A stretch of 64,000 bases of DNA from Anaerolineae bacterium (GTDB taxonomy: Bacteria; Chloroflexota; Anaerolineae; Anaerolineales; Anaerolineaceae), in the NCBI GenBank assembly GCA_011176685.1, contig DUED01000050.1, positions 1 through 64,000 of the forward strand, written 5' to 3'. Positions within the stretch are counted from its first letter, which is position 1. Each line of letters opens with the position of its first letter. The notes beneath the pieces were generated by a model that saw only the letters and a program-made list of their open reading frames with translations, did not search any database and was not told the origin of the DNA. The position numbers were made by a program, and so were the translations under genes. This document shows positions 1 to 7,562 of the stretch, one piece after another.

Positions 1-1
1 A

Positions 2-91
2 ATGCAGCTTATGAACATTCGTATTTGGTGGAATGACAAAATGGTTCACTCAGTATCTCTTCCACTTCATGAATTCCGAGTCCACTTTTGA
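2..91 (+). CDS. possible 3' end of a gene cut by the window edge
   Basis: The frame is open from the first bases to a TGA at 89-91 and reads as a short, plausible C-terminus ending in LPLHEFRVHF. It could be the tail of a transposase or integrase-like protein, but only about 29 residues are visible. It has an internal ATG, so it could also be a chance short ORF. No function is assigned. Confidence 0.2.
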   Translation: MQLMNIRIWWNDKMVHSVSLPLHEFRVHF

Positions 92-683
92 AGTTTATAG
101 GTGTCCAGTTTTCAAGTTTTGCTAACAGGTTGCAAACACCAATAAGCTACGCGCACATACCTTAGGCACAAATAATTGAATAAAAAATCTCTCGACTTTT
201 TAAATCCCTGTTTGCAGGCAGTTCAGCAATCAACCATATTCCTCTTTTGGAAAATCACTTTAACAAAGGGAAAAAACTCATTCATGTCTGTGAGAATAAT
301 ACCTGTCAGCAACCAGTATCCAATATTAATATGCACATCACACAAATCAAAAAGTTTAGAATATTTACACAGAAATCTGCAATTTTTCCCATTCCAAAAA
401 TGTTGCTTAACTCCCTTTTAAATTTGCATTTAATCGTCAATATTGCATACAAATAGATAAAAATAAAACCTTTACTAGCCCACCGCATGAATATTAATAA
501 ACCACCTCTATTTTCCTCTCAAGTATGGAAAAAACTCTAAGAGGTATTTTCTTTGGGCTGTTTTTCCCAATCGTTTCTTGCTCTGTACTTTTTTTCAAGG
601 TAATCTGCCGAATAATTTGATATCATTATTACAAACCCGAGAAGAAAATGTAGCTTCGAGAAAAATAATTTAAGGTCTATTCC
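92..683. other. intergenic stretch, no gene seen
   Basis: This is AT-rich sequence between the cut frame at the left edge and the thioesterase gene. Short ORFs on both strands have low-complexity or implausible protein sequence and no ribosome binding site. The right end presumably carries the promoter of the thioesterase gene, but no clear -35/-10 pair stands out. Confidence 0.4.
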
Positions 684-1100
684 ATGAATATTCAACCCCA
701 GTGCACAAACCACCTAGTTAAAAGCGAGGACTTAAACCACCACGGAACACTTTATGCCGGCAGGACTGCCGAATGGTTTGTAGAAGCAGGATTCATCGCT
801 GCTGCAAAGCTGACCAATCCTGAGAATATCGTTTGCCTGAAGATCCACGGCATGCAGTTCTCCGAGCCAGTCCGTCGCGGTGAAATTCTTCACATGGAAA
901 GTAAAATTGTATTGACGGGGAAAACTAGTTTAGTGGCATATATACAGGCACTGCGACATGACAAACTTCTGCTCTATGGCTTCATTACTTTTGTGCATGT
1001 TAATAAAAGCGGCCAGCCCACTCCGCACGGTATAACCATTAAGGCGACATCTGCTGAAGATAAAACCCTGCAAGAACAAGCCCGCAACCTGAGTAGATGA
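684..1100 (+). CDS. acyl-CoA thioesterase, hotdog fold
   Basis: A 138-residue protein of the hotdog-fold acyl-CoA thioesterase family (COG1607 type), expected to hydrolyse acyl-CoA to free acid and CoA in the cytoplasm. The N-terminal third carries the family pattern of an HHGTLYAG stretch leading into the long hotdog helix (residues 18-45), followed by a beta strand ending in a basic FSEPVRRGE turn. The length is normal for a single-hotdog enzyme. An AAGG eight bases before the ATG supports the start. It stands alone, with a hairpin just after the stop. Substrate chain length cannot be read from the sequence. Confidence 0.8.
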   Translation: MNIQPQCTNHLVKSEDLNHHGTLYAGRTAEWFVEAGFIAAAKLTNPENIVCLKIHGMQFSEPVRRGEILHMESKIVLTGKTSLVAYIQALRHDKLLLYGFITFVHVNKSGQPTPHGITIKATSAEDKTLQEQARNLSR

Positions 1101-1105
1101 AAAGA

Positions 1106-1124
1106 GCCGGAGCCAAGCTCCGGC
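1106..1124 (+). terminator. hairpin after thioesterase gene
   Basis: A perfect 8-base-pair GC-rich stem, GCCGGAGC/GCTCCGGC with a three-base loop, lies just after the stop codon. There is no clean T-run, so termination is plausible but not certain. It lies between convergent genes and could serve both strands. Confidence 0.5.
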
Positions 1125-1151
1125 CCCTATCTAGCAAACGACCATAACCTT

Positions 1152-1988
1152 TTATTCTATAAGCAACGATTGCATAAGTGCATCCAGCAAACCTAAATCA
1201 GGGATAAAGCTGTTCGATGGTTGGGCATTGAGCATTTCCACTTGATCAACAACATAATCCGATGCCATCTCTGACCAGGTCGCATGATCTACTCCATCCG
1301 GCAGTGAATCATCATCTGGCAGGTTCGAATGCGAGACTGGGAAAATAGCAACAACATAATATTCACCATCATTAGTAATTCCCTGGAATGTGTACACAAT
1401 CTCATGATTATTAACCGGTGGGATCCATTGGCCGTGCAAGGTTAAGAACCGCACGCCTTCCCCGTTCTGGAATTCCATCTGCTGCACATTGGAATTCATT
1501 ATCTGCGCTGCATTATAGGGCGGCAAGAAGAGCATATGCTCATTCGTGCTGCCGTAAACTAAATACTGTTGCAAATCATCAATGGTCTGTCCAGCCGGCT
1601 CGCTCATCTGTCTGTATTCATTTACTGGATAAATGATAATATGGGGATCAAAGAACCTGTTGCTTAAAGGATAACCATTGAAATGGAATTTTATGTGCGC
1701 TGGGCATACCTCCCATGACGCCGTATTCATCTCGTCTGGGGGATTGGCGGGCACATTCTCCACTACCACCTCGCTAGCCAGGGCATCATCATAAGAAAAA
1801 CTAACGCCTTCATAGCTGACATCCGGTACTGATGTGAGTTCATCTTCCGACTGGTGCACTTCCTGGATTGGCTCCGGCTGTTGGGAAAGCTGGTCAGTTT
1901 GTTCTTCTTTTCCAAGAGAAATGCTGCAGGCAACCACAGAAATCAGAATCAAAACAATATACATGGTAACCACTAAACGCTTTTGCAT
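1152..1988 (-). CDS. secreted lipoprotein of unknown function
   Basis: A 278-residue protein with a lipoprotein signal peptide: a basic start, a hydrophobic core and the lipobox VVAC at about residues 18-21, so it should be anchored outside the membrane. A Glu/Gln/Ser-rich linker follows, then a globular domain of about 200 residues rich in Asn, Tyr and Pro that I do not recognise. A strong GGAGG sits five to six bases before the ATG. It is transcribed away from the PspC gene after a terminator, so it is probably its own unit. Confidence 0.7.
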   Translation of the reverse strand: MQKRLVVTMYIVLILISVVACSISLGKEEQTDQLSQQPEPIQEVHQSEDELTSVPDVSYEGVSFSYDDALASEVVVENVPANPPDEMNTASWEVCPAHIKFHFNGYPLSNRFFDPHIIIYPVNEYRQMSEPAGQTIDDLQQYLVYGSTNEHMLFLPPYNAAQIMNSNVQQMEFQNGEGVRFLTLHGQWIPPVNNHEIVYTFQGITNDGEYYVVAIFPVSHSNLPDDDSLPDGVDHATWSEMASDYVVDQVEMLNAQPSNSFIPDLGLLDALMQSLLIE

Positions 1989-2052
1989 CTTTACCTCCAG
2001 GAGGATTTTCTTAATGATATATCAAATTTTCAAAAAAATATCAATTTATCTT

Positions 2053-2080
2053 AAAAAAAACCCGCAATGTGGGTTTTTTC
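2053..2080. terminator. bidirectional rho-independent terminator
   Basis: A-run, then CCCGC, ATG loop, GTGGG and a T-run: AAAAAACCC pairs with GGGTTTTTT around a short loop. The symmetrical A and T runs let it work in either direction. It lies downstream of the minus-strand PspC gene and upstream of the lipoprotein gene. Confidence 0.75.
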
Positions 2081-2133
2081 TTTTGTCGATTCCAACTCTA
2101 CACCTTTTAGGAAATGCTATTGATGGAAGCCCG

Positions 2134-2418
2134 TTATTTAACTGTGGGTTTAGTTTTTTTCGACTCCTCTTTTTTATTTGATAATTCCTTGGGGGGTCCA
2201 ACATTCACATCAACCACCGATTCATTAGCACGTGGTTCCAGGGGTACGATAATCCATAATACAATATAAATAATCAGCCCACCAAACCCGGCAAAAAACA
2301 AGATTGCAAAAATTACGCGCATAATGGTTGGGTCAACATTTAAATTATCTGCCAGACCGCTGCACACACCCCCAATCATGACATTATCTCTGCTTCTATA
2401 CAACCGTTTCATTTCCAT
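2134..2418 (-). CDS. PspC-domain membrane protein
   Basis: A 94-residue protein. Residues 3-60 are a PspC domain: a short RLYRSRDN start, a GGVCSGLADNLNVDPTIMR segment and one hydrophobic helix (about residues 33-56) ending in IVPLEP. The tail is charged and Lys-rich. PspC-domain proteins are linked to membrane-stress (phage-shock) responses. No pspA is nearby, so this is one of the stand-alone copies common in many phyla. The length and start fit the family. Confidence 0.85.
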   Translation of the reverse strand: MEMKRLYRSRDNVMIGGVCSGLADNLNVDPTIMRVIFAILFFAGFGGLIIYIVLWIIVPLEPRANESVVDVNVGPPKELSNKKEESKKTKPTVK

Positions 2419-2886
2419 GATTCTACCTCTACATACTTATACGGCATTTGCATCATTTAGTTGCTGCAAAAGTAAGCCAGCCACTTCATTGGAATCATTG
2501 GTAACGCGCCAAAGCACTGGCACGGTATTATTCATTCTGTGAACCGCAAGTGAACCCCTGTGGTGCATTTGATTGATCGAAGTTGAATACATCAATATAT
2601 AGAATAATCGGCTCTTCTTGTCCCTCATAACTGACTTCAAGACAATATCCATGAATATGCGCTACCTTATGCTAATACTGACAACATTCACATAGAAGCC
2701 ATTCATCTTTACACCGGCTTCGTAAAAATTCCTATGTCTGGATGACGCTCTCCGAACTGTTCCACCAGCACCTGCCGAAAGCGCTCATGGTCAGATAAGT
2801 GTATCTGTAGAAAAGTGGCTATTTAATCTCTATCCTAGTAAACGCAGTAATGATGAAAATGTCACATTACCGATGTTAATCTCCCA
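2419..2886. other. gene-poor stretch with possible gene remnants
   Basis: No intact recognisable gene. On the minus strand a 71-codon ORF (2652..2437) contains fairly protein-like sequence (QMHHRGSLAVHRMNN), but it has no ribosome binding site and no family I recognise. A second frame (2822..2709) also looks like a coding remnant. The stretch lies between the PspC gene and a methyltransferase-like gene next to an insertion sequence, so decay of former genes is plausible. Confidence 0.35.
2709..2822 (-). pseudogene. possible gene remnant, C-terminal fragment only
   Basis: A minus-strand frame that is open between two stops and has no start codon reads as a plausible protein tail (RFRQVLVEQFGERHPDIGIF). 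An in-frame TAA lies immediately upstream. The pattern FGER..DIGIF loosely recalls the C-terminal FGDEY..YK..VGMFFP stretch of the neighbouring ICMT-like protein, so it may be a decayed relative. This is weak evidence based on about 36 residues. Confidence 0.25.
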
Positions 2887-3516
2887 TCAAAATAATTTTG
2901 GAAAGAACATACCAACTTTATTCTTATACTTGATATATTCATCCCCAAATCGCTCGATTAACATACCTTCTTCTGTTCTTGCCGTTGGATATATCCCAAT
3001 CAATACACATAGAGCGGGAATTAATGGCCAGTACGTCAGCAGCACTAAACTTAACCCGACGAGAATGAAGATATAAGATACGTAGTATGGATGCCTCACG
3101 ATTGATAATGGTCCTTTTTGAATTAATTTATGTTCCTTGTATACACCCGCGATCGATGGACGTAAGTACTTACCAGCAACATTGATTGCCCAGCTCAACG
3201 TCATTGTTCCAATATAAAATACCAAGAATCCGATGACTTGTATGACAAGACCATAAGAGGTTGAAAAAAACATAAAATCGAAAACAGTACAATACTCATT
3301 CAGAAACAGGAAGAGTAAACCTATAATCCAGAACGGCCAGATACAGAAATAGCCTAAACCTATTAAATATAAAAAGAATTTGTTGTATAGAATATTCTGC
3401 TTTACTTTTCTGCCGTTGCTAATATCTTTGTAATCTATCCAGTAGCGGCCACTGATGATAACTATTATCAACAGTGGTATAGCTAACAAGATTGAGGTGC
3501 TCGTTTGATGGATCAC
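2887..3516 (-). CDS. isoprenylcysteine carboxyl methyltransferase-like membrane protein
   Basis: A 209-residue protein with about five hydrophobic helices and the ICMT/PEMT-family C-terminus: GPLSIVRHPYYVSY around residues 135-150, then an EEGMLIERFGDEYIKY segment that forms the SAM and substrate pocket in relatives. Bacterial members methylate membrane-embedded or lipid substrates using S-adenosylmethionine, but the substrate here is unknown. The length is normal. The next element downstream in transcription is a possible decayed fragment of similar flavour. An IS element lies just upstream of its start. Confidence 0.75.
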   Translation of the reverse strand: MIHQTSTSILLAIPLLIIVIISGRYWIDYKDISNGRKVKQNILYNKFFLYLIGLGYFCIWPFWIIGLLFLFLNEYCTVFDFMFFSTSYGLVIQVIGFLVFYIGTMTLSWAINVAGKYLRPSIAGVYKEHKLIQKGPLSIVRHPYYVSYIFILVGLSLVLLTYWPLIPALCVLIGIYPTARTEEGMLIERFGDEYIKYKNKVGMFFPKLF

Positions 3517-3630
3517 TTTTTCTCCTTATAGTCTACCCATAATAACGGATGCAGCCAGTGCTTTGTGTCATAATCCTCAGCTTAAGTGGACATCGATAAA
3601 AGTCCACCTGGCTTAAGAGGCAATTTTGGT

Positions 3631-3669
3631 GTCAAGCCCCCAAATTTAGTACCACTCATAAGTAGACAC
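3631..3669 (+). repeat. left inverted repeat of the IS3-family element
   Basis: Reads in to ATAAGTAGACAC at the inner end. It matches the reverse complement of 4773-4811 with a perfect 12-base inner block (ATAAGTAGACAC), a shared TAGTACCA block and a C-rich outer block. Confidence 0.8.
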
Positions 3670-4462
3670 TTTCGAGATTAGAAGAAAATTCATAAGGGGT
3701 TTTATTCCCTAAAGCAGCATAGGGACGAATGGAATTGTATTCCTGCAACCACTCAAATGTGATCCTCCTGGCTTCATCCAACGAATTGAATAAATACGCG
3801 TCTAACACATCTTCGCGATACGTGCGATTGAAGCGCTCAACAAACCCGTTTTGAGCGGGTTTGCCAGGTTGAATAAAATGAATCTGAATTGCATGTCTCC
3901 TTGCCCATGCAGCCATATGATGGGAGATGAATTCTGGCCCATTATCCACCCGGATCTGGGCAGGATATCCCCGCCATACTGCCAGCATGTCCAATACCCT
4001 GGTCACCCTGGCTGCCGGTAAGGACAGGTCAATCTCAATCCATAATGCCTCACGATTGAAATCATCCAGCACATTGAATGTGCGAAATGCCCGTCCATTA
4101 TCCAGACTATCACTCATGAAATCCAATGACCAGCACGCATTGGCCCTTTCAGGTTGGATCAATGGCTGAGGATCCCGGGTTGGAAGCCGCTTTTTGGGTT
4201 TCACTCGTATATTCAGTCCCATTTCACAGTAGATGCGATACACTTTCTTGTGATTCCATTGATTTCCCTGTTTTCTCAGGTAAGCCGCCATCTTCCTGAA
4301 CCCCCAGCGATGATGATCTTTAGCTATCTGGGCAAGCTTGCCCTTGATCTCATCGTCATTGGGTTTCTTTCTCACATACCGGTAACCACTTCGGCTGAGA
4401 GCAGCCAAGCGGCAAGCCCGACGCTCACTGGTTTGGTGTGCTTCGATGGCATAGTTGGCCAT
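3656..4462 (-). CDS. IS3-family transposase orfB, DDE integrase core
   Basis: The catalytic half of the transposase: an HTH_21-like N-terminus (RSGYRYVRKKP, HHRWGFRKMAAYLR) and an integrase core with the three acidic residues in LDFMSD, VDNGPEF and FVERFNRTYRED. It cuts and joins element ends during transposition. The 268-residue frame from the first ATG is a minimum. By -1 frameshifting at 4495-4489 it would be made as an OrfAB fusion, reading AVKPDARRK before this Met. It appears complete, running into the left inverted repeat. Confidence 0.92.
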   Translation of the reverse strand: MANYAIEAHQTSERRACRLAALSRSGYRYVRKKPNDDEIKGKLAQIAKDHHRWGFRKMAAYLRKQGNQWNHKKVYRIYCEMGLNIRVKPKKRLPTRDPQPLIQPERANACWSLDFMSDSLDNGRAFRTFNVLDDFNREALWIEIDLSLPAARVTRVLDMLAVWRGYPAQIRVDNGPEFISHHMAAWARRHAIQIHFIQPGKPAQNGFVERFNRTYREDVLDAYLFNSLDEARRITFEWLQEYNSIRPYAALGNKTPYEFSSNLESVYL

Positions 4463-4482
4463 CTTGCGCCGTGCGTCGGGCT

Positions 4483-4749
4483 TTACAGCTTTTTTGCTAC
4501 TATGTCCTTCAATATCTTGTGATCTAAACTCAATTCCGCATACATTTGTTTCAACCTTCGGTTTTCTGTCTCTAATTCCCGCAAATGCTTCAGCTCATGC
4601 ACGTCCATACCCCCATATTTTGATTTCCACTTGTAGTAGGCGGATCGACTAATTCCATGTTCCCGGCATATATCCGTGATCGGTACCCCGGATTCTCCTT
4701 CATTGAGGATTTTGATGATTTGGCTTTCGCTGTACCTGCTCCTTTTCAT
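4483..4749 (-). CDS. IS3-family transposase orfA, helix-turn-helix
   Basis: An 88-residue protein with a helix-turn-helix (residues 8-48, SQIIKILNEGESGVPITDIC then GISRSAYYKWKSKY) that binds the element ends, and a C-terminal Leu/Glu/Arg coiled coil (about residues 52-85) used for multimerisation in this family. It ends at TAA just after the slippery sequence, as expected for an orfA with programmed frameshifting into orfB. Confidence 0.9.
   Translation of the reverse strand: MKRSRYSESQIIKILNEGESGVPITDICREHGISRSAYYKWKSKYGGMDVHELKHLRELETENRRLKQMYAELSLDHKILKDIVAKKL
4489..4495 (-). other. programmed -1 frameshift site A-AAA-AAG
   Basis: In the orfA frame the codons are GCA AAA AAG CTG TAA. The heptamer A AAA AAG allows tandem -1 slippage into the orfB frame, giving GCA AAA AAA GCT GTA. 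This is the standard arrangement in IS3-family elements. Confidence 0.8.
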
Positions 4750-4772
4750 ATTTGGCTCCTTTTTTACCAGTT

Positions 4773-4811
4773 GTGTCTACTTATCGTTGGTACTATTTTA
4801 GGGGAGCCTTA
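4773..4811 (-). repeat. right inverted repeat of the IS3-family element
   Basis: Read from the minus strand it ends in TAGTACCAACGATAAGTAGACAC-like sequence, matching the left repeat in its inner and middle blocks. It marks the 5' end of the element relative to its transcription. Confidence 0.8.
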
Positions 4812-4903
4812 CCTTGGCATGTCATTCTTTCTCTCTTACCTAAATATATATGTCCTTAATTTTATGCACAAATAGCTATGAGTTTCTATCCGGTTCAGGT
4901 GAA

Positions 4904-5950
4904 CTACGGAGGTACCGTGGGCGCATGGATTTCTTCCAACATGAATTCCACCTGCGGTGACCAACGCGGGTAAAAATCGCCCAATGGTGAATCGGTTAAA
5001 CTCTGTAACCCGATGCCATTTACGTCGATTATATAAATCCCCCGATCACCCTCAAAATTTGAGGCAAATGCTAGATGACGGCCATCCGGGGACCAGGTGG
5101 GGATTTCGCTGGTGGCATCAAGTTTGGTAAGCTGTGTGACTGTATCACTGCCTAAATCCACAACGAATACTTCTGCAAAACCGCTTCGGTTTGACACAAA
5201 GGCAATACGGCTGCCGTCTGGCGACCAGGCTGGGTAGGTATCATCCGCGGAACCATCTGTTAACCTCTGAAGTTCACGCCCATCTTTTGTCATCATATAA
5301 AGTTCAAAGTTGACATCCCGGTTAGAGGCAAAAGCGATCCATTCACCATCCGGCGACCAGTCGGGGAATAAATCGGTTGATGTGTTATCAGTCAACTGCT
5401 TCTGGTTTTTGCCATCAGCACCCATCACGTATATCTCATCGTCTCCATCTCGGTCTGATACAAAGGCGATCCTTTTTCCATCCGGTGACCAAGCTGGCAA
5501 TGCATCATTCCCCGGGTTGTCAGTTATTCTTTTGATATTGGAGCCATTAGTATTGATAACATATATCTCTGGATCGCCATCTCTATCAGAAGCAAAAACA
5601 AGTTGCTCGCCATCTGGCGACCAGGCAGGAAATACATCCACAGCTGGATTATTGGTCAAACGGCTTAAAAAGGAACCATCTGCATTGATTACGTAGACCT
5701 CCAGATTGCCATCTCTTTCCGATTGGAACGCAATGCATCCTTGAGGATTAAATTGCAGCGGTGGTGCAGTCGGTGTTGGTGCTACAGTGGGAAGATCGTC
5801 CGGAGCGATAGTGACCCAGATGGTTGCAGTGGGTGGCGAAGTCGGGCTTTGCTCAACAACGACCTGCGTATTACCGGTCGGTACAAATGGCTGGCAAGCC
5901 GCTAATATGATAATGGGGAATATGCACGTGTGAAATTTTATCTTTACCAT
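4904..5950 (-). CDS. TolB-like beta-propeller lipoprotein (PD40 repeats)
   Basis: A 348-residue exported lipoprotein (signal peptide with lipobox LAAC at residues 16-19). After a Thr/Pro-rich linker it consists of six PD40/WD40-like blades, each with the pattern WSPDG..IAF.S.RDG..EIYV....G....LT. This forms a six-bladed propeller like the C-terminal domain of TolB, used for protein or glycan contacts at the cell surface. It is the last gene of a three-lipoprotein set with short gaps. No Tol or Pal genes are near, so a TolB role should not be assumed. Confidence 0.85.
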   Translation of the reverse strand: MVKIKFHTCIFPIIILAACQPFVPTGNTQVVVEQSPTSPPTATIWVTIAPDDLPTVAPTPTAPPLQFNPQGCIAFQSERDGNLEVYVINADGSFLSRLTNNPAVDVFPAWSPDGEQLVFASDRDGDPEIYVINTNGSNIKRITDNPGNDALPAWSPDGKRIAFVSDRDGDDEIYVMGADGKNQKQLTDNTSTDLFPDWSPDGEWIAFASNRDVNFELYMMTKDGRELQRLTDGSADDTYPAWSPDGSRIAFVSNRSGFAEVFVVDLGSDTVTQLTKLDATSEIPTWSPDGRHLAFASNFEGDRGIYIIDVNGIGLQSLTDSPLGDFYPRWSPQVEFMLEEIHAPTVPP

Positions 5951-5974
5951 ATTTGATCCAAACTTTAACCTACT

Positions 5975-6670
5975 TTACGGCTGATATACTCCAAAATTGT
6001 CAAACGCAATGTGTACTCCGGACGTTCGAAATGCCCCTGCCAGCAACCCCACATCACCAGCGCTGAACTCGGCATCCTGGACTAGTATAAGTTGGGTACC
6101 GTTGATTGTTAATCCTAAGTTTTGCTCCACACAATCTAATTGCAAATGATTGGTCGCATCGCCCTGATTAATCAAATCTGATGTCTGCATCATATCTGCA
6201 CCCAGCTGGATATATTCTCCATCCTTAACTTTAAAAATCCCGAAAAATCCATCGCTTTTGATTTGTCCAAGATAAAAATTTTGCTCGTCTCGATAGCGGC
6301 AGATGATGCCGAAATTGTTATCATCAGTCCCGCTGATCTTTGTAGCGTCCACCTCAATGCGCACATTTGAGAAGCTCTTATAGGGTGTGGCAAAATAATC
6401 TGTATTGATTTCATTCACTACTATGTGATAAGCCCCATCCTCATAATCAGTTGATCCGGCTTCACTCTGCATGTGATCCCAGCCACTGTTTGAATCCGAA
6501 AAATTGTCCCAAAAGAGGGTTTGAGTGTCTTGGACAGCGTCTGACTTTTCTTCTGTAAAAAGTATCTCCCCAAAAGGTAATTTATCACATGCTGACAATA
6601 TTGATATCACCAAGATCAATAACAGGAAATCCCTGACCAACTTCGATAATCGGGTCACATCTGCTGCCAT
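5975..6670 (-). CDS. lipoprotein with LamG/DUF1080-like domain
   Basis: A 231-residue exported lipoprotein (lipobox LSAC at residues 25-28). The mature part (about residues 52-231) has the layout of a concanavalin-like jelly roll: F.DNFSDSNSGWDH near the start, YRDEQNFYLGQI and KVKDGEY..L in the middle and IAFDNFGVYQP at the end. Such domains often bind carbohydrate, but no catalytic residues can be assigned. Its ATG directly follows the TAA of the upstream gene, so the two are co-transcribed. A protein at 28594..29580 carries a similar domain. Confidence 0.7.
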   Translation of the reverse strand: MAADVTRLSKLVRDFLLLILVISILSACDKLPFGEILFTEEKSDAVQDTQTLFWDNFSDSNSGWDHMQSEAGSTDYEDGAYHIVVNEINTDYFATPYKSFSNVRIEVDATKISGTDDNNFGIICRYRDEQNFYLGQIKSDGFFGIFKVKDGEYIQLGADMMQTSDLINQGDATNHLQLDCVEQNLGLTINGTQLILVQDAEFSAGDVGLLAGAFRTSGVHIAFDNFGVYQP

Positions 6671-7162
6671 TTATTCATCGCCCGTTGTCATTAATGCATT
6701 ATCGACATCAAAAGTGAAATCTGCACTTTTTCCATAAGCATCAATATAATAAGTACCTGCTGGCAGGCCGTACACATCAAGGGGCACATACTCTTCAAAA
6801 GGAACCAGCGCTTGAGTGCACATTACATCTTTTTGACGTATTGTTACTATCCTTATTGTAAATTCATTTCCTGCAAGCAAAGATTCAGATTGATAAATCT
6901 GTGTACATCCGTCGGGCAGGTAGCCATGCACCGCCACGCTCACCTGCAGCGGCCATGATTCTAAAAAATAGACGTCGATTTTCTCAACAATAGCATTTTC
7001 GCCTTGTGTGTATTTTTCTTCATCAAAGACAAAAAGCGTAGGGGTGGGGTCCTGCGAACTAACCGGCTTTTCAAACTCGTCATCAACCCCATTTTGGACT
7101 ATACATGACTGACAAAGACCTATCAGCGCGATTAATATGAATAAATATTGGATTTCTTTCAT
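6671..7162 (-). CDS. small secreted lipoprotein of unknown function
   Basis: A 163-residue protein with a signal peptide and lipobox CQSC (about residues 17-20). The mature domain has a beta-rich pattern with an LPDGCTQIYQSESLLAG motif resembling bacterial lipoproteins that carry an inhibitor-like or Ig-like fold, but I cannot name the family. AAGGAG lies seven bases before the ATG. It is the first gene of the operon running to 4904. Confidence 0.65.
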   Translation of the reverse strand: MKEIQYLFILIALIGLCQSCIVQNGVDDEFEKPVSSQDPTPTLFVFDEEKYTQGENAIVEKIDVYFLESWPLQVSVAVHGYLPDGCTQIYQSESLLAGNEFTIRIVTIRQKDVMCTQALVPFEEYVPLDVYGLPAGTYYIDAYGKSADFTFDVDNALMTTGDE

Positions 7163-7562
7163 ATATTTACTCTCCTTTGCTCACGCTCCAGCTTATTCTG
7201 CACCAAATGGCAGCACTTGAGCTATGGTCACTCACATCCTCCATAGAATATTGCTTTCAATAGGAACTCGCCATACTGCGATTTTACCCTGATATTCTAT
7301 GAAAGCACTCTTGCCGACAGAATAGCTTTATCCTGAAAACATTTAAAGTTCATGATTAATAAAAAGCCAGACCAATACCAAAAAACATCATTTTATATAC
7401 AGAAAATCCCATACTAGTAAAGAGAATTATGTGTTTGTCTTCTTTTTATTAGTCTTATTCTAGGGAACCCTTACCAAAGGTGTCCTTAAAACCCCTTATA
7501 AGATATCAATTTATTACAATTATGTAATTTTAAGCAATAGAGAGTTGCAGGCTGGTGCTGAT
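7163..7562. other. intergenic stretch, no gene seen
   Basis: About 400 bases between two minus-strand units. It should hold the promoter of the lipoprotein operon and the 3' end of the acyl-cluster transcript. I see no hairpin with a T-run, no tRNA and no plausible ORF. Confidence 0.4.

Larger units (their letters stand above)
3631..4811 (-). mobile_element. IS3-family insertion sequence, IS407-like group
   Basis: About 1.18 kb bounded by imperfect inverted repeats and containing two consecutive reading frames, orfA (HTH) and orfB (DDE integrase core), with an A6G slippery site at their junction. The orfA sequence (KRSRYSESQI start, YYKWKSKYGGMDV) and the KRLPTRDPQP/VDNGPEF/FVERFNRTYREDVLDAYLF features of orfB resemble the IS407 group. 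Both frames are intact, so the element may still be active. The exact outer bases and the target duplication could not be fixed by eye. Confidence 0.9.

Noticed and set aside
176-488. Short ORFs on both strands near the left edge
   Set aside because: They overlap one another, are AT-rich, lack ribosome binding sites and show no protein-family features.
3581-3618. Imperfect hairpin (CTTAAGTGGAC ... GTCCACCTGGCTTAAG) just outside the IS element
   Set aside because: It could be a terminator or remnant of an older insertion, but it has no T-run and no second copy was seen, so no function is called.
4904-5950. Naming the propeller lipoprotein TolB
   Set aside because: It is a lipoprotein without the TolB N-terminal domain and with no Tol-Pal neighbours, so only the propeller similarity is supported.
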